From Bacillus salacetis (lineage in GTDB: Bacteria; Bacillota; Bacilli; Bacillales; Bacillaceae_B): a stretch of 64,000 nucleotides of DNA. The DNA lies in contig NZ_QXIR01000025.1 of assembly GCF_003581585.1 (NCBI RefSeq), forward strand, positions 1 to 64,000. Direction: 5' to 3'. A program made the translations under genes and the position numbers. Positions 1 through 8,946 of this stretch are shown here, piece by piece (positions within the stretch are counted from its first letter, which is position 1; every line of letters begins with the position of its first letter). The notes under the pieces are model-generated. The model was not told the DNA's origin, did not search any database, and was given only the letters and a program-made list of their open reading frames with translations.

Positions 1-265
1 CTTAAACAAAAGAGCACCTTTTATTTTTATCTGTTAAGATAAAGTTAATTATTTAAGAACAAACACTTGTAAGTCAGGAGATCAACATGGAAATTGAAAA
101 GAAATTAATCACTTGTAAACGATAAACTAGAATCAACAGTTTTCCGCAAATAAAGATAAACAGATTCCAACAAATAAGAATCAACAGTTTATCTTAATTG
201 ATCCACTTTTTATATACTTTAAGTAGTCTATAGAAAGTGAGGAATAAATAGGAGTGGAAAGATTG

Positions 266-1798
266 ATGATTTACAACGATGTTCATAGGCTTCGCAGCGA
301 GGGTTTTACAAATAGTGCGATAGCTAGAAAATTAAAGATTTCCAGGAATAGAGTAATTGAATATGGAAAGATGTCACCAGAAGAGTTTTATTCGTTTGCG
401 ATCTCATTACAAAGCAGAAGCAAAAAGCTAGATCCCTTTCGGGAGAAAATCATTGGATGGTTAAAGGAACACCCTGACTTATCAGGAGCTCAAGTATTGG
501 ATTGGTTGGGGGAGAAATTAGACGTTAGTTCTGTTTCAGAAGGAACTGTGAGGAATTATGTCAATGAGTTACGTGAAGCATATCATATCCCCAAAATGGT
601 ACCTGAGAGAAGCTATAGTACCGTACCCGATCTTCCGATGGGTCAACAGTTACAAGTGGATTTTGGTCAAGTGAAGGTCCCTACAACGAATGGAACATTT
701 AAACGGCTTTACTTTATTGGATTCGTTTTGGCCCACTCAAGATACAAATATGTAGAATGGCTAGACCAACCGTTTCGAGCATCAGATCTCATTAGAATGC
801 ATGAAAATGCCTTTCGATTTTATGGGGGCATGTCTATTGAAATCGTCTACGACCAAGATCGATTACTCGCTGTTAGTGAGAACGCTGGCGATCTTATCAT
901 GACACTAGAATTCACTAAATATCAACAGACAAGAAAGTTTAAAGTCTACCTATGCAGAAAATCTGATCCAGAATCCAAAGGCAAAATCGAACAGGTCGTG
1001 AAATACGTTAAGAATAATTTTGCGAAGAACCGAACTTTTGATAATCTACTAGATTGGCAGGAATCTAGTATGAGTTGGTTAAGGAGAACAGGGAATTACA
1101 AAGTACATCATAATACGAAAAAGAGACCCGTCGAGGTGTTCGCCCTGGAAAAGCCACACCTACAACCGGTCTCCGGTACTTACATTTTTGAAAATATCTT
1201 AGATACAAGTATAACAAGAACGATTAACAAAGACAACGTTATCCGGTTTGATGGGAACAGGTACAGCGTACCTCGCGGTACCTACCGAAAAGGTGCTCCC
1301 AATATAGCATATGTAGAGACAGATACTGAGTACCTATACATACGACTTCATCAAACTGGGCAACCACTAGCAAAGCATAAAATTGCAGAAGGAAGTGGCG
1401 CTGTTATTTCAGAGCCTTCCCATCGGGAACGTGAACAACCTAAACGGGATCTATTAATACAGCAAATCAAAGAAATGTTAATCGATAAACAAGCTGCAAG
1501 TTGGCTAATTGAAATTCTATCTAATCAATATCCACGCCATCTGGTAGACCAGCTTAAAGTTGTACAATCTGTCATTTTGAAACATCCATCTTTCGTTGAT
1601 GAGGCACTTAGTGAAATGAGACGCTTGCGGCTGACTAGTGCAAATGATCTCAGGGATATTGCCATCACATTAGAACTCCAGGGACGAAATAAATATAGAG
1701 AAACTGGAACCCTGAATGAGAAATATAAGACATTAATTGCCCCCGAACGAAGAGAAGATATTTATTTAAGTGTCCTTCAGGGAGGAGCAAAACAATGA
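266..1798 (+). CDS. istA: IS21-family transposase IstA
   Basis: DDE transposase of IS element A, which cuts and joins the element ends with help from the IstB ATPase. The N-terminus has a helix-turn-helix (NSAIARKLKISRNRVIEY). The central rve-type integrase core starts near QVDFGQVKV, which carries the first catalytic Asp, and reaches SKGKIEQVV, which carries the Glu. The C-terminus is basic. I start it at ATG 266 because IstA proteins begin MIY...HRL and AGGAG lies at 250-254; a GTG at 254 in the same frame is less likely. The stop overlaps the istB start as ATGA, typical of IS21 coupling. About 510 residues is the normal family length. Confidence 0.93.
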   Translation: MIYNDVHRLRSEGFTNSAIARKLKISRNRVIEYGKMSPEEFYSFAISLQSRSKKLDPFREKIIGWLKEHPDLSGAQVLDWLGEKLDVSSVSEGTVRNYVNELREAYHIPKMVPERSYSTVPDLPMGQQLQVDFGQVKVPTTNGTFKRLYFIGFVLAHSRYKYVEWLDQPFRASDLIRMHENAFRFYGGMSIEIVYDQDRLLAVSENAGDLIMTLEFTKYQQTRKFKVYLCRKSDPESKGKIEQVVKYVKNNFAKNRTFDNLLDWQESSMSWLRRTGNYKVHHNTKKRPVEVFALEKPHLQPVSGTYIFENILDTSITRTINKDNVIRFDGNRYSVPRGTYRKGAPNIAYVETDTEYLYIRLHQTGQPLAKHKIAEGSGAVISEPSHREREQPKRDLLIQQIKEMLIDKQAASWLIEILSNQYPRHLVDQLKVVQSVILKHPSFVDEALSEMRRLRLTSANDLRDIAITLELQGRNKYRETGTLNEKYKTLIAPERREDIYLSVLQGGAKQ

Positions 1799-2568
1799 GC
1801 CAACCTTACGAATCACTTCAGGAAAAATGTCGAACCTTACGTCTGGCTGAGACAGCCAAAGAATTACCCTCTCTTCTAAGGGAAGCTGAAGCAAAAGGAT
1901 GGACTTATCATGAATTTATCCATGAGTTTCTTAGCCACGAAATGCGTTGTAGAGAAAGAAAAAACAGTGAAAGATTAATGAAGTAGGCTGAGTTTCCAGA
2001 AACTTTAACATTTGAAAACTTTCGACTTGAGGAACAGACAGCGATTGGAGAAAAGCAGCTGAATATTTTAAAACAATTATCATGGGTCGATGAATGTTTC
2101 ACCTTAATTATGATGGGACCAACGGGTGTCGGAAAGACCCATCTATCAACTGCCTTGGGTATTCACGCTATTGAGCGTGGATACCAGGTTTCTTTTATAT
2201 CAATGGATCGTTTAATTTATGTATTGAAATCAAGAGAGTACATCAGTAAGTCTAAAACAAGGTACAACCGTATTATCAAATCTGATTTGATTATCATCGA
2301 TGATGTCATGTATATGGCTTATGAACCACAGGATGCCCATTTATTCTTCCAATTTATATATGAGATGTATGACAAAGCCGCATTTATCCTTACATCTAAT
2401 AAAGGGCCTGGAGAATGGGGAAAGTTCCTTGGGGATACGACACTTACGACAGCCATACTGGACCGTCTCCTTCATCGGAGCGAAATTTTGACTTTCAGCG
2501 AAGAACAAGACAGTATCAGAATGAAATACAGAAAAGCATTATTTAATAACCAGAGTGTTGAATCTTAA
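1795..2568 (+). pseudogene. istB: IstB transposition ATPase, interrupted by an in-frame TAG
   Basis: AAA+ ATPase partner of IstA. The frame starts at ATG 1795 (overlapping istA by 4 bp), runs 63 codons, meets TAG at 1984-1986, then stays open in the same frame to 2568. The sequence right after the stop (AEFPETLTFENF) is the usual IstB continuation, so one nonsense change splits an otherwise intact gene of about 257 codons. The downstream part holds Walker A GPTGVGKT and Walker B DLIIIDDVMY. The next ATG lies directly before Walker A, so reinitiation would give a protein lacking the N-terminal DnaA-binding-like region. A sequencing error is the alternative. Confidence 0.85.
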
Positions 2569-2633
2569 TTAATGAAAACTGTTTATTCTTATTTACTAAA
2601 AACCGTTGATTTCTACTTGACGGTTACATCACT

Positions 2634-3614
2634 AATTCAAACAATGGAAATCTTTTAAATGAACTCATACAATCAATCAAAGATTGTAAAAGATTTTATT
2701 TCAGTGTAGCCTTTATTAATTTCAGTGGTTTACAGTTACTGCTAGAGTCGTTAAAAGCTGCTGAAGAAAATGGCACAAAAGGTCAGATTCTGACCTCTAC
2801 ATATTTAAATTTCACTGATCCTAAAGCAATGGACAAGATTAAGCAATTTGAGAATATTGATCTTAAAGTATTTGTTACGGACAAAGAGATCGGCTTCCAT
2901 ACAAAAGTATATGTGTTTGAATATGAAGAAAGCTTTAAGGTTATCATCGGCTCTTCTAATATCACTCAAAGTGCACTTAAGAGTAATATTGAATGGAATG
3001 TGGAAATTGTCACGAAAGAAAATGGTGCATTTATTAGAAATGTACTAAAAGAATATCAGCAATTATGGGATCGAAGTCAAAATGCTGATGAAGAGTTTAT
3101 TAATCAGTATGAAGAGTTCCTGAGTAAAATAAAGCAAAATCAAAAGTCTCAGCAATTGATTTTTGAGAAAGCAGAATATATTGTTCCGAATAGAATGCAA
3201 AGAAGAGCTATGGAAAATCTTGAGAGATTAAGGACCTATGGAGAAAACAAAGCGCTAGTTATATCAGCTACTGGTACTGGAAAAACTTATATGTCCGCCT
3301 TTGATGTGAAAAATTTTCAGCCGAAAAAATTACTGTTTCTTGTTCATAGGGAAGAGATCCTAAAAAAAGCAAAGGATACTTTTGAATCACTTATCGCCAA
3401 TACGGATAAAACCTTTGGTTTGTTTACAGGTAACCACAAAAAAATCAGTGCAGATTATCTTTTTTCAACAATTCAAACCATGTCTAGGTGTTACGAAGAG
3501 TTTAAACGAGATGAGTTTGATTACATTATTTATGATGAAGCACACCATGCAACGAGTCCATCCTATCAAAAAGTGATGGATTACTTTACACCTGAATTCA
3601 CTCTTGGTATGTGA
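2634..3614 (+). pseudogene. Helicase fragment: PLD nuclease domain and helicase motifs I-II
   Basis: Middle piece of the split helicase, read in frame from 2634 (NSNNGNLLNEL...). It holds the PLD-like domain and the start of the SF2 core: Walker A ATGTGKT and the DEAH box in DYIIYDEAHHA. It ends at 3611 in ...TLGM, where element B is inserted, and the first codon inside the IS is a stop (TGA 3612-3614). An internal ATG at 2829 could start translation but has no convincing ribosome site, so a functional product is unlikely. Confidence 0.85.
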
Positions 3615-3718
3615 TTATTGCAGTTAAAATGAGCCACTTATGCGGAGTTTTGAGCCAGTCATTGCGGAGAAAAGAGCCAGTCATTGCGGGCTATGGTGCC
3701 ACTATGAATAGAATAAAG

Positions 3719-3782
3719 AAAAGCCTCCTGTATAATAACCTTGCATGCTAGCAAGCATGACATTATTATACAGGAGGCTTTT
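3719..3782 (+). promoter_or_regulatory. Hairpin masking the istA ribosome site in IS element B
   Basis: A perfect 20-bp stem: 5' arm 3719-3738, 3' arm 3763-3782, with a smaller inner hairpin (CATGCT/AGCATG) in the loop. The 3' arm contains AGGAGG (3772-3777), 7 nt before the istA ATG at 3785, and ends in T6. A transcript entering from outside would fold this stem and either terminate or hide the ribosome site. That would keep istA off unless transcription starts inside the loop or 3' arm. The role is an inference from the structure. Confidence 0.75.
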
Positions 3783-3784
3783 TT

Positions 3785-5332
3785 ATGGTTAATTACCGTA
3801 AGATTCTGGAGCTTTATTTTGAAGAAGTTAGTCAAAGAACGATTAGTTCTAGCACTGGGCATTCAAGGAATACAGTTTCAGATGTTGTTCAACGTGCCAA
3901 AAAACTTGGTGTAGAAAGCTTGAATGACACCATGACCAATCCATGGCTAGAAGCGTTTCTCTTCCCAGAGAAACAGGCTGTTGAGAAAGGGTACTTCCCG
4001 ATTGATTGGGAAAGAGTGCATAAGGAACTACAAAAGAAGAACGTAACCCTGTCACTATTGCATCACGAGTATTCAACAGAGGCACGTGAAGGTGGAAAGA
4101 TCCCCTATGCCTATCGTACTTTTTGTGAGAACTATGGAAAATATGCGAAAAAATATAAACTAACGATGCCTATTCGCAGAAAACCAGGTGAAGTGATGGA
4201 AGTGGATTGGGCTGGTACTACATTGAAGATTAATGACCGTTCAACAGGAGAAATGATTCCAGCGTATGTTTTTATTGCGACCTTACCCTATAGTCAATTC
4301 AGCTATGTTGAAGCCTTTTTAGATATGAAATCAGCTAATTGGCTTATCGCTCATATTCATGCATTGGAGTATTTTAATGGAGTTCCTGAAACAATGGTTC
4401 CCGATAATTTAAAAACAGGGGTTACGAAAGCACATCGTGAAGAACCTCTTCTAAATGAAGCCTATCGTGAACTGGCAGATTATTACCGGACTGTCATTGT
4501 TCCAAGTCGTGTTAGGAAGCCAAAAGATAAAGCAAGTGTCGAAGGCACTGTTGGATATATTTCCAGGCAAATTATCGCTCCATTAAGAAACTATCATTGT
4601 TTTCACCTGGAAGATCTAAATCACAAAATCTTTGAAAAGCTAGAAGAAATCAACACCATTGAATTTCAAAAGCGACCAGGCTCGCGTAAAAAGGTGTTTG
4701 AGGAAGAAGAGAAATCCTACCTTCAACAGCTTCCTCAAACAAGGTATAAACTTGCGGAATGGAGAACAGCAAAAGTTCAACTGAACTACCACATCCAAGT
4801 TGAACGCATGTATTACTCCGTTCCATATGATTATGTCCGAGAGAATGTCGATATACGACTAACCACGGATTTAATTGAAGTTTACTTCAAAGAAGTACGA
4901 ATTGCATCCCATAAACGATTGTATGGTGAAATTGGCCAGTTATCTACCAACTCTGACCATATGCCGGATAATCACAGATTATATTTAGAGCATAATCCTG
5001 AAAATAACCGGAAGTGGGCAGAAACAATTGGACCATCTATGAATCAATTTGTCTCTTCTATCCTGGAAATGAATGTGGAGAAAAAAGCATTAAATAGCCT
5101 TAGCACACTGAGGAATACAGCAAAGAAATACACAAATGATGAAATAGAAAAAGCAGCAGAAACCTTACTTGAGATTTCAACAAACCCGACGGTTTCTGTT
5201 TTTAAAAGTGTACTAGAAAGAAATAAGAAGAGAAAACAAAATAAAAAAACGGATACTAATAGGCCTCGCACTACATCCGATGACTATGGATTTGTCCGTG
5301 GAGCAAAATATTTTGGGAGGGATACTAAATAA
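3785..5332 (+). CDS. istA: IS21-family transposase IstA (element B)
   Basis: 515-residue IS21 transposase. It has an N-terminal helix-turn-helix (SQRTISSSTGHSRNTVSDVV), an rve catalytic core with first Asp in VMEVDWAGTTL, second Asp in TMVPDNLKTGV and Glu in KDKASVEGTVGY, then a basic C-terminus. Start ATG 3785 follows AGGAGG by 7 nt, but that site lies within a long stem. The stop overlaps the istB start by one base (TAATG), implying coupled translation. The frame is intact and full length, so this copy may still be active. Its protein differs substantially from IstA of element A. Confidence 0.95.
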   Translation: MVNYRKILELYFEEVSQRTISSSTGHSRNTVSDVVQRAKKLGVESLNDTMTNPWLEAFLFPEKQAVEKGYFPIDWERVHKELQKKNVTLSLLHHEYSTEAREGGKIPYAYRTFCENYGKYAKKYKLTMPIRRKPGEVMEVDWAGTTLKINDRSTGEMIPAYVFIATLPYSQFSYVEAFLDMKSANWLIAHIHALEYFNGVPETMVPDNLKTGVTKAHREEPLLNEAYRELADYYRTVIVPSRVRKPKDKASVEGTVGYISRQIIAPLRNYHCFHLEDLNHKIFEKLEEINTIEFQKRPGSRKKVFEEEEKSYLQQLPQTRYKLAEWRTAKVQLNYHIQVERMYYSVPYDYVRENVDIRLTTDLIEVYFKEVRIASHKRLYGEIGQLSTNSDHMPDNHRLYLEHNPENNRKWAETIGPSMNQFVSSILEMNVEKKALNSLSTLRNTAKKYTNDEIEKAAETLLEISTNPTVSVFKSVLERNKKRKQNKKTDTNRPRTTSDDYGFVRGAKYFGRDTK

Positions 5333-6084
5333 TGAGCCAAGAAACTTTACGTAAATTAGTAGAAATGAAGATGGGTGCGATGGCGGAATTATATCAGCAA
5401 CAAAAGCAGAATAATGATTATAAAGACATGGATTTTGATGATAGATTCAATCTCCTGGTAGATTATGAATATGATAGACGTAAATCGAATCGACTTGAAC
5501 GACTAATTAAACAGGCGACACTCAGCGAACCAACAGCAGCTATTGAAGATATCGAATATCATCCGGATCGTAATTTAGACAAGAATCAAATACTAGAGTT
5601 AGCAACGGGAAATTACCTTCAAAATCACCATAACATCATTTTAATGGGCGCTTCTGGAAACGGCAAAACGTGGATCTCAAATGCCTTTGGGGTACATGCA
5701 TGTCGGCAATTTTATAAAGTAAAATATATAAGGTTACCAGAATTACTTGATGAATTAGCTGTAGCAAAGTATGAAGCAGATGGCAGCTTCCGTAAGTTAA
5801 TTCAGAAGTACAAAAAGATTGATTTATTAATCCTAGATGAGTGGCTACTAACAGAGCTGTCAGAGGAAAATGTACTTCATGTGTTGGAGATTATTGAAGC
5901 AAGGCTCAAAAGAGCCTCTACTATATTCTGTTCTCAATTTTCACCTGAGGGATGGCATTCCAAACTGGGACAGGCACAAATAGCAGATGCGATTCTTGAC
6001 AGAATCGTTCATGATTCTTATAAGATTCTAGTTGATGGTGAAGTTTCGATGAGGGAACGCCATGGATTGCGGGTATTTAAATGA
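5332..6084 (+). CDS. istB: IS21-family ATPase IstB (element B)
   Basis: 250-residue AAA+ ATPase that helps IstA with target choice and strand transfer. Walker A is GASGNGKTW (around residue 108), Walker B is LLILDEWLL, and there is an arginine-finger region near ILDRIVHDSYKI. GGGAGG lies about 10 nt upstream of ATG 5332, which overlaps the istA stop. It overlaps the next small frame as ATGA at 6081-6084, so all three frames can be translated as one coupled unit. Full length for the family and uninterrupted. Confidence 0.95.
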   Translation: MSQETLRKLVEMKMGAMAELYQQQKQNNDYKDMDFDDRFNLLVDYEYDRRKSNRLERLIKQATLSEPTAAIEDIEYHPDRNLDKNQILELATGNYLQNHHNIILMGASGNGKTWISNAFGVHACRQFYKVKYIRLPELLDELAVAKYEADGSFRKLIQKYKKIDLLILDEWLLTELSEENVLHVLEIIEARLKRASTIFCSQFSPEGWHSKLGQAQIADAILDRIVHDSYKILVDGEVSMRERHGLRVFK

Positions 6085-6281
6085 TTCCGCCAGCAGTTGA
6101 AGACCGTATAGCTAGATACTTTCTGCATATGTATTTACCTGATAAGGTACAGCAGGCTGTAGAGGAAAAGCTATTACCCTCCTGCATTTGGAACGAAGAA
6201 GAGGATATAGATCAGGATGAATTAGTTCGTTGGGCTATTGAGATTATTGATCAGGAATTCAGAGATAAGAGAATCAAATAA
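6081..6281 (+). CDS. Small acidic third ORF of IS element B
   Basis: 66-residue protein (MIPPAVEDRIARYFL...), acidic in the middle (EEEDIDQDE) and basic at the end. I do not recognise a domain. It starts with the ATGA overlap at the istB stop and has no ribosome site of its own, so it would depend on coupling to istB. It ends inside the 5' arm of the element's 3' hairpin. It lies wholly within the IS. Standard IS21 elements carry two genes, so this may be an accessory transposition factor, or a non-coding remnant that happens to be open. Confidence 0.55.
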   Translation: MIPPAVEDRIARYFLHMYLPDKVQQAVEEKLLPSCIWNEEEDIDQDELVRWAIEIIDQEFRDKRIK

Positions 6282-6334
6282 TAATATAAACAACCATTGG
6301 AGCGAGTGAAGTTCCAGTGGTTGTTTATATTATT
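6280..6334 (+). terminator. Long 3' hairpin of IS element B
   Basis: Arms 6280-6301 and 6313-6334 pair over 22 bp with one mismatch. The structure sits right after the last IS frame, with an AT-rich end. It probably stops transcription leaving or entering the element. With the 5' hairpin it encloses the three IS genes. Confidence 0.65.
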
Positions 6335-6443
6335 AGCTACATTAATAAGAGTGGCTTTCACCCCCGCACTTAATGGCTCAGTTGACCGCAAATAGTGGCT
6401 CAAATCTCCGCACTGATGGCTCAATCTGTCCGCAATACTCAGT

Positions 6444-8252
6444 ATGACTGCTACACCAGAGAGAAGTGACCAGGGTAACGTCTTTGATTTATTTAATAAC
6501 AATGTGGCGTTGGAAGTACGTTTACATGAGGCCCTAGATGATGAACTCATTATTCCTTTTCATTACTTTGGAATTACCGACGTTGAAGGCGTCGACCTAA
6601 GTGATGTTTCTATTGATGATATTGCTGAAGTGACAAAAAGACTAAAAGTTAATGAACGTGTCGACTTTATTATTGAGAAGATGAACTTCTACGGCCATGA
6701 TGGAGTGAAGAGAAAGTGTCTTGGTTTCTGTGCGAGTATTGAGCATGCTGAATACATGGCCAGTGAGTTTAATAAAAGAGGGTACAAGAGTGCTAGTTTA
6801 AATGGCGGAGATTCCATAGAGAAGAGAGACAGGTTCACTAGACGGTTAGAAGATGTTCAAGATGAGTTAGAATTTATTTTTACAGTAGACATATTCAATG
6901 AAGGTGTTGATATCCCTTCAATTAACTCTGTTCTGATGTTAAGACCAACTAACTCTCCAATCATATTTATCCAACAACTAGGACGAGGACTTCGTAAGCA
7001 TGGAACTAAATCTTTTCTAACAGTTCTCGATTTTATAGGTAATCATAGTAAGGTTTTCTTAATAGCCATTGCCTTAAATGGTAGCCGTTATTATGACAAA
7101 GAAAGTTTAAAAGTTGCGATAGCAACCGGGTTTGCTAATATACCTGGAGCAACTCATATACAAATGGATGAGATTGTCCAGGAGAGGATACTGGAACAAA
7201 TTGATAGTGAAAACTTTAATTCCATGAAGTACCTGAAGGAAGAATATTTTGAGTTTAAGAAGCTAAATCAAGGAAAAATCCCTTTATATCTCATGGATTA
7301 TCTGAAATATGATGGGGCTCCTGATCCGACTAAATTTATTGATAAAGAAAAGTCGTATCTACAATTTGTAGCTAAAGTAGAAAAAGATGATGGGTTAAAG
7401 AAGTTGCTTGTAAATGATACATTCGAAAGTATCTTGAAAGAGTTGTCAAGCAAGGTACCGTTAATAAGAATCTACGAATTTATTATTTTGCGCTACTTAA
7501 TGGATAATAAAGAAATAACATTACAAAGTGCAAAGCATGAAATACTAAAGATTGTTGAAGGAGTAGAAGAAGATAGTATTCTTCACGCCTTTGAGTATTT
7601 AAATCAAGATTACTATGATAGTGTTCAAAAAAGAACAAAGCAAAAGTTAGTGGAACATCTTGGTGGTAGGTTAGTGAAGACAAGTGCTTTTAAGGCTACA
7701 TTAGCAAACGATGACTATTACAATTTTATCGATGATGTATTGAATTATGGTATTTTCCGCTACGAAAAGGAATATAAACATAAGAATTATGGTGTTCCAC
7801 ATTTTAAACTTTACGAACAATTTCAAATGGTGGATGCAGCACTTCTTTCCAACTATAGAAAAACCCATAGTTCTTTCCGAGGATCGGGATTACTAGCCAA
7901 TGAAAATGAATATTTCCTCTATATTGATCTTCATAAGGAAGAAGATATTAAGGAGAGCATCAATTATCAAGATAAGTTTATTGATACAAAATATTTTCAA
8001 TGGCAAACGCCGAATAGTACAGGTCAATCTTCTGAGCGGGGTAAGAATATAATTTTTAACCAAGAAAGAGGCATCAACCTACATTTGTTCATTAGAAAGT
8101 ATAAAGAGATTGACGGAAAGACAGAGCCTTATATTTACATCGGAAAAGGGAATTCGGTAGAATTTGAAGGAGAAAAACCAATAACAGTTAAGATGGAATT
8201 AGAACATGAAATACCGGCACCGTTATATACTGAGTTTACAAAAAAAGTATAG
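6444..8252 (+). pseudogene. Helicase fragment: motifs III-VI and C-terminal region
   Basis: C-terminal piece of the split helicase. An ATG at 6444 comes from the target duplication and precedes TATPERSDQ. It contains the second RecA domain with QQLGRGLRKHG (motif VI), then about 400 residues of the DUF3427-like C-terminus, including ILEFEGEKPITV-type beta-rich sequence near the end. There is no ribosome site before 6444, so expression alone is unlikely. The fragment itself has no further damage over 601 codons, suggesting that the disruption is recent. Confidence 0.85.
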
Positions 8253-8273
8253 TCTTCTCATTTGAGAAGACTA
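8250..8273. terminator. Bidirectional terminator between helicase and Nudix genes
   Basis: Perfect 11-bp stem TAGTCTTCTCA with its inverse, at the convergent end of the helicase (plus) and the Nudix gene (minus). A run of A precedes it and there is T-rich sequence on both sides. Confidence 0.6.
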
Positions 8274-8666
8274 TTCTTCATTCACTAGTAATTCAACTGC
8301 TGGAATATCAGCAGGTGCCCACACTAATGATTCAAGATTTTCACGTTTTAACCAAACTAATTTAGAGTGTTCACTAGGGATTGGCTCACCTGAAACTATT
8401 TTTGCTTTAATTGCAATCAAGTTGATGATAAACGTTTCATATTCATGGGTAATGTCATTATACAAATCGCCTGTTTCAATTGTACAACCCAGCTCTTCTT
8501 CAATTTCCCTAACCAGAGCAGAGTAAATGTCTTCATCTTTCTCTACTTTACCCCCTGGGAACTCCCACATATTTGGGATTGCCATCTCAGGAGAACGTAA
8601 AGCACAAAGGATTTCTTTGTTTTCATTTTCAATAATTGCTGCCACAACTCTTACTGTTTTCTTCAT
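8271..8666 (-). CDS. MutT-like Nudix hydrolase (dNTP pyrophosphohydrolase)
   Basis: 131-residue Nudix protein that would hydrolyse oxidised or surplus nucleoside triphosphates. The Nudix box reads GGKVEKDEDIYSALVREI followed by EELG, with all key Gly, Glu and Arg residues. The N-terminal KKTVRVVAAIIE and the WEFPGG segment are typical of MutT/8-oxo-dGTP diphosphatases. Start ATG 8666 has GGAGG 5 nt upstream; a longer frame from a TTG would start inside that ribosome site. It is convergent with the DUF3427-type helicase. Substrate not determinable here. Confidence 0.85.
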   Translation of the reverse strand: MKKTVRVVAAIIENENKEILCALRSPEMAIPNMWEFPGGKVEKDEDIYSALVREIEEELGCTIETGDLYNDITHEYETFIINLIAIKAKIVSGEPIPSEHSKLVWLKRENLESLVWAPADIPAVELLVNEE

Positions 8667-8910
8667 AAAATCCTCCAAGTTTTAGTAATCTTTTTTATCT
8701 TATCATTAAAGGTAGTGCTTATAAAATTTGATCCATGAAACAGGGGTTTCTAATTTTTTCTTATCAGGTCTTAACCCCAAAATAGCATTTGTAAAACCCT
8801 TACTAAAGTTACAATGGCCCAGAAATATGTATAATAATAATTCATTTATCATTCTGCACTTCAATATATAAGTTGAATAAAGTTGGATTAGCATTATCTC
8901 ATGAACAAAT

Positions 8911-8946
8911 AATCACGGATGACAAATAGACTTCCGTGATTTTTTA
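8911..8946. terminator. Hairpin terminator downstream of the GIY-YIG gene
   Basis: AATCACGGA / TCCGTGATT (8911-8919 and 8933-8941) followed by T6 on the plus strand. It lies just past the stop of the minus-strand gene at 8947 and could serve either direction. Confidence 0.55.

Larger units (their letters stand above)
114..2628 (+). mobile_element. IS21-family insertion sequence A (2515 bp)
   Basis: The left end begins TGTAAACG and the right end is its imperfect inverted copy ending CGGTTACA. The duplicated target TCACT flanks both sides (109-113 and 2629-2633). The ends carry repeated AATCAACAGTTT / AATAAGAATCAACAG blocks at 129-200 and an inverted version at 2575-2614, the multiple subterminal repeats expected for IstA binding in IS21. 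It encodes istA and an istB broken by one amber codon. It interrupts the helicase gene after codon 9. Because istB is split, independent transposition is doubtful. Confidence 0.9.
3612..6441 (+). mobile_element. IS21-family insertion sequence B (2830 bp)
   Basis: The ends read TGATTATTGCAG (left) and the inverse of TGAGTATTGCGG (right), inside a perfect 5-bp duplication GTATG (3607-3611 and 6442-6446). GAGCC-type subterminal repeats spaced about 21-23 bp occur at 3631, 3652 and 3674, with inverted copies at 6352, 6375, 6397 and 6418; these are likely IstA sites. It encodes intact istA, intact istB and a third small frame, bracketed by two long hairpins (3719-3782 and 6280-6334). It is clearly different in sequence from element A. 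Its insertion lies exactly before the TATPER motif of the helicase. Confidence 0.92.
87..8252 (+). pseudogene. PLD-SF2 helicase (DUF3427-type), split by two IS21 elements
   Basis: Three segments read as one gene: 87-113 (nine codons, ATG with CAGGAG 6 nt upstream), 2634-3611 (326 codons) and 6447-8252 (601 codons plus stop). Removing each IS with one copy of its 5-bp target duplication leaves one continuous 936-residue frame. The N-terminal third is a phospholipase-D-like nuclease domain (HTK...GSSN motif). It is followed by an SF2 helicase with Walker A ATGTGKT, DEAH, TATPER and QLGRGLRKH motifs, and a long C-terminal region like the DUF3427 class. Such PLD-helicase proteins commonly sit in defence islands, and the Nudix, GIY-YIG and McrBC-like neighbours fit that. 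As it stands the gene should make no full-length protein. Family assignment is by motif reading only. Confidence 0.85.

Noticed and set aside
8706-8894. 62-codon minus-strand frame upstream of the Nudix gene
   Set aside because: No ribosome site and no protein-like pattern; treated as intergenic.
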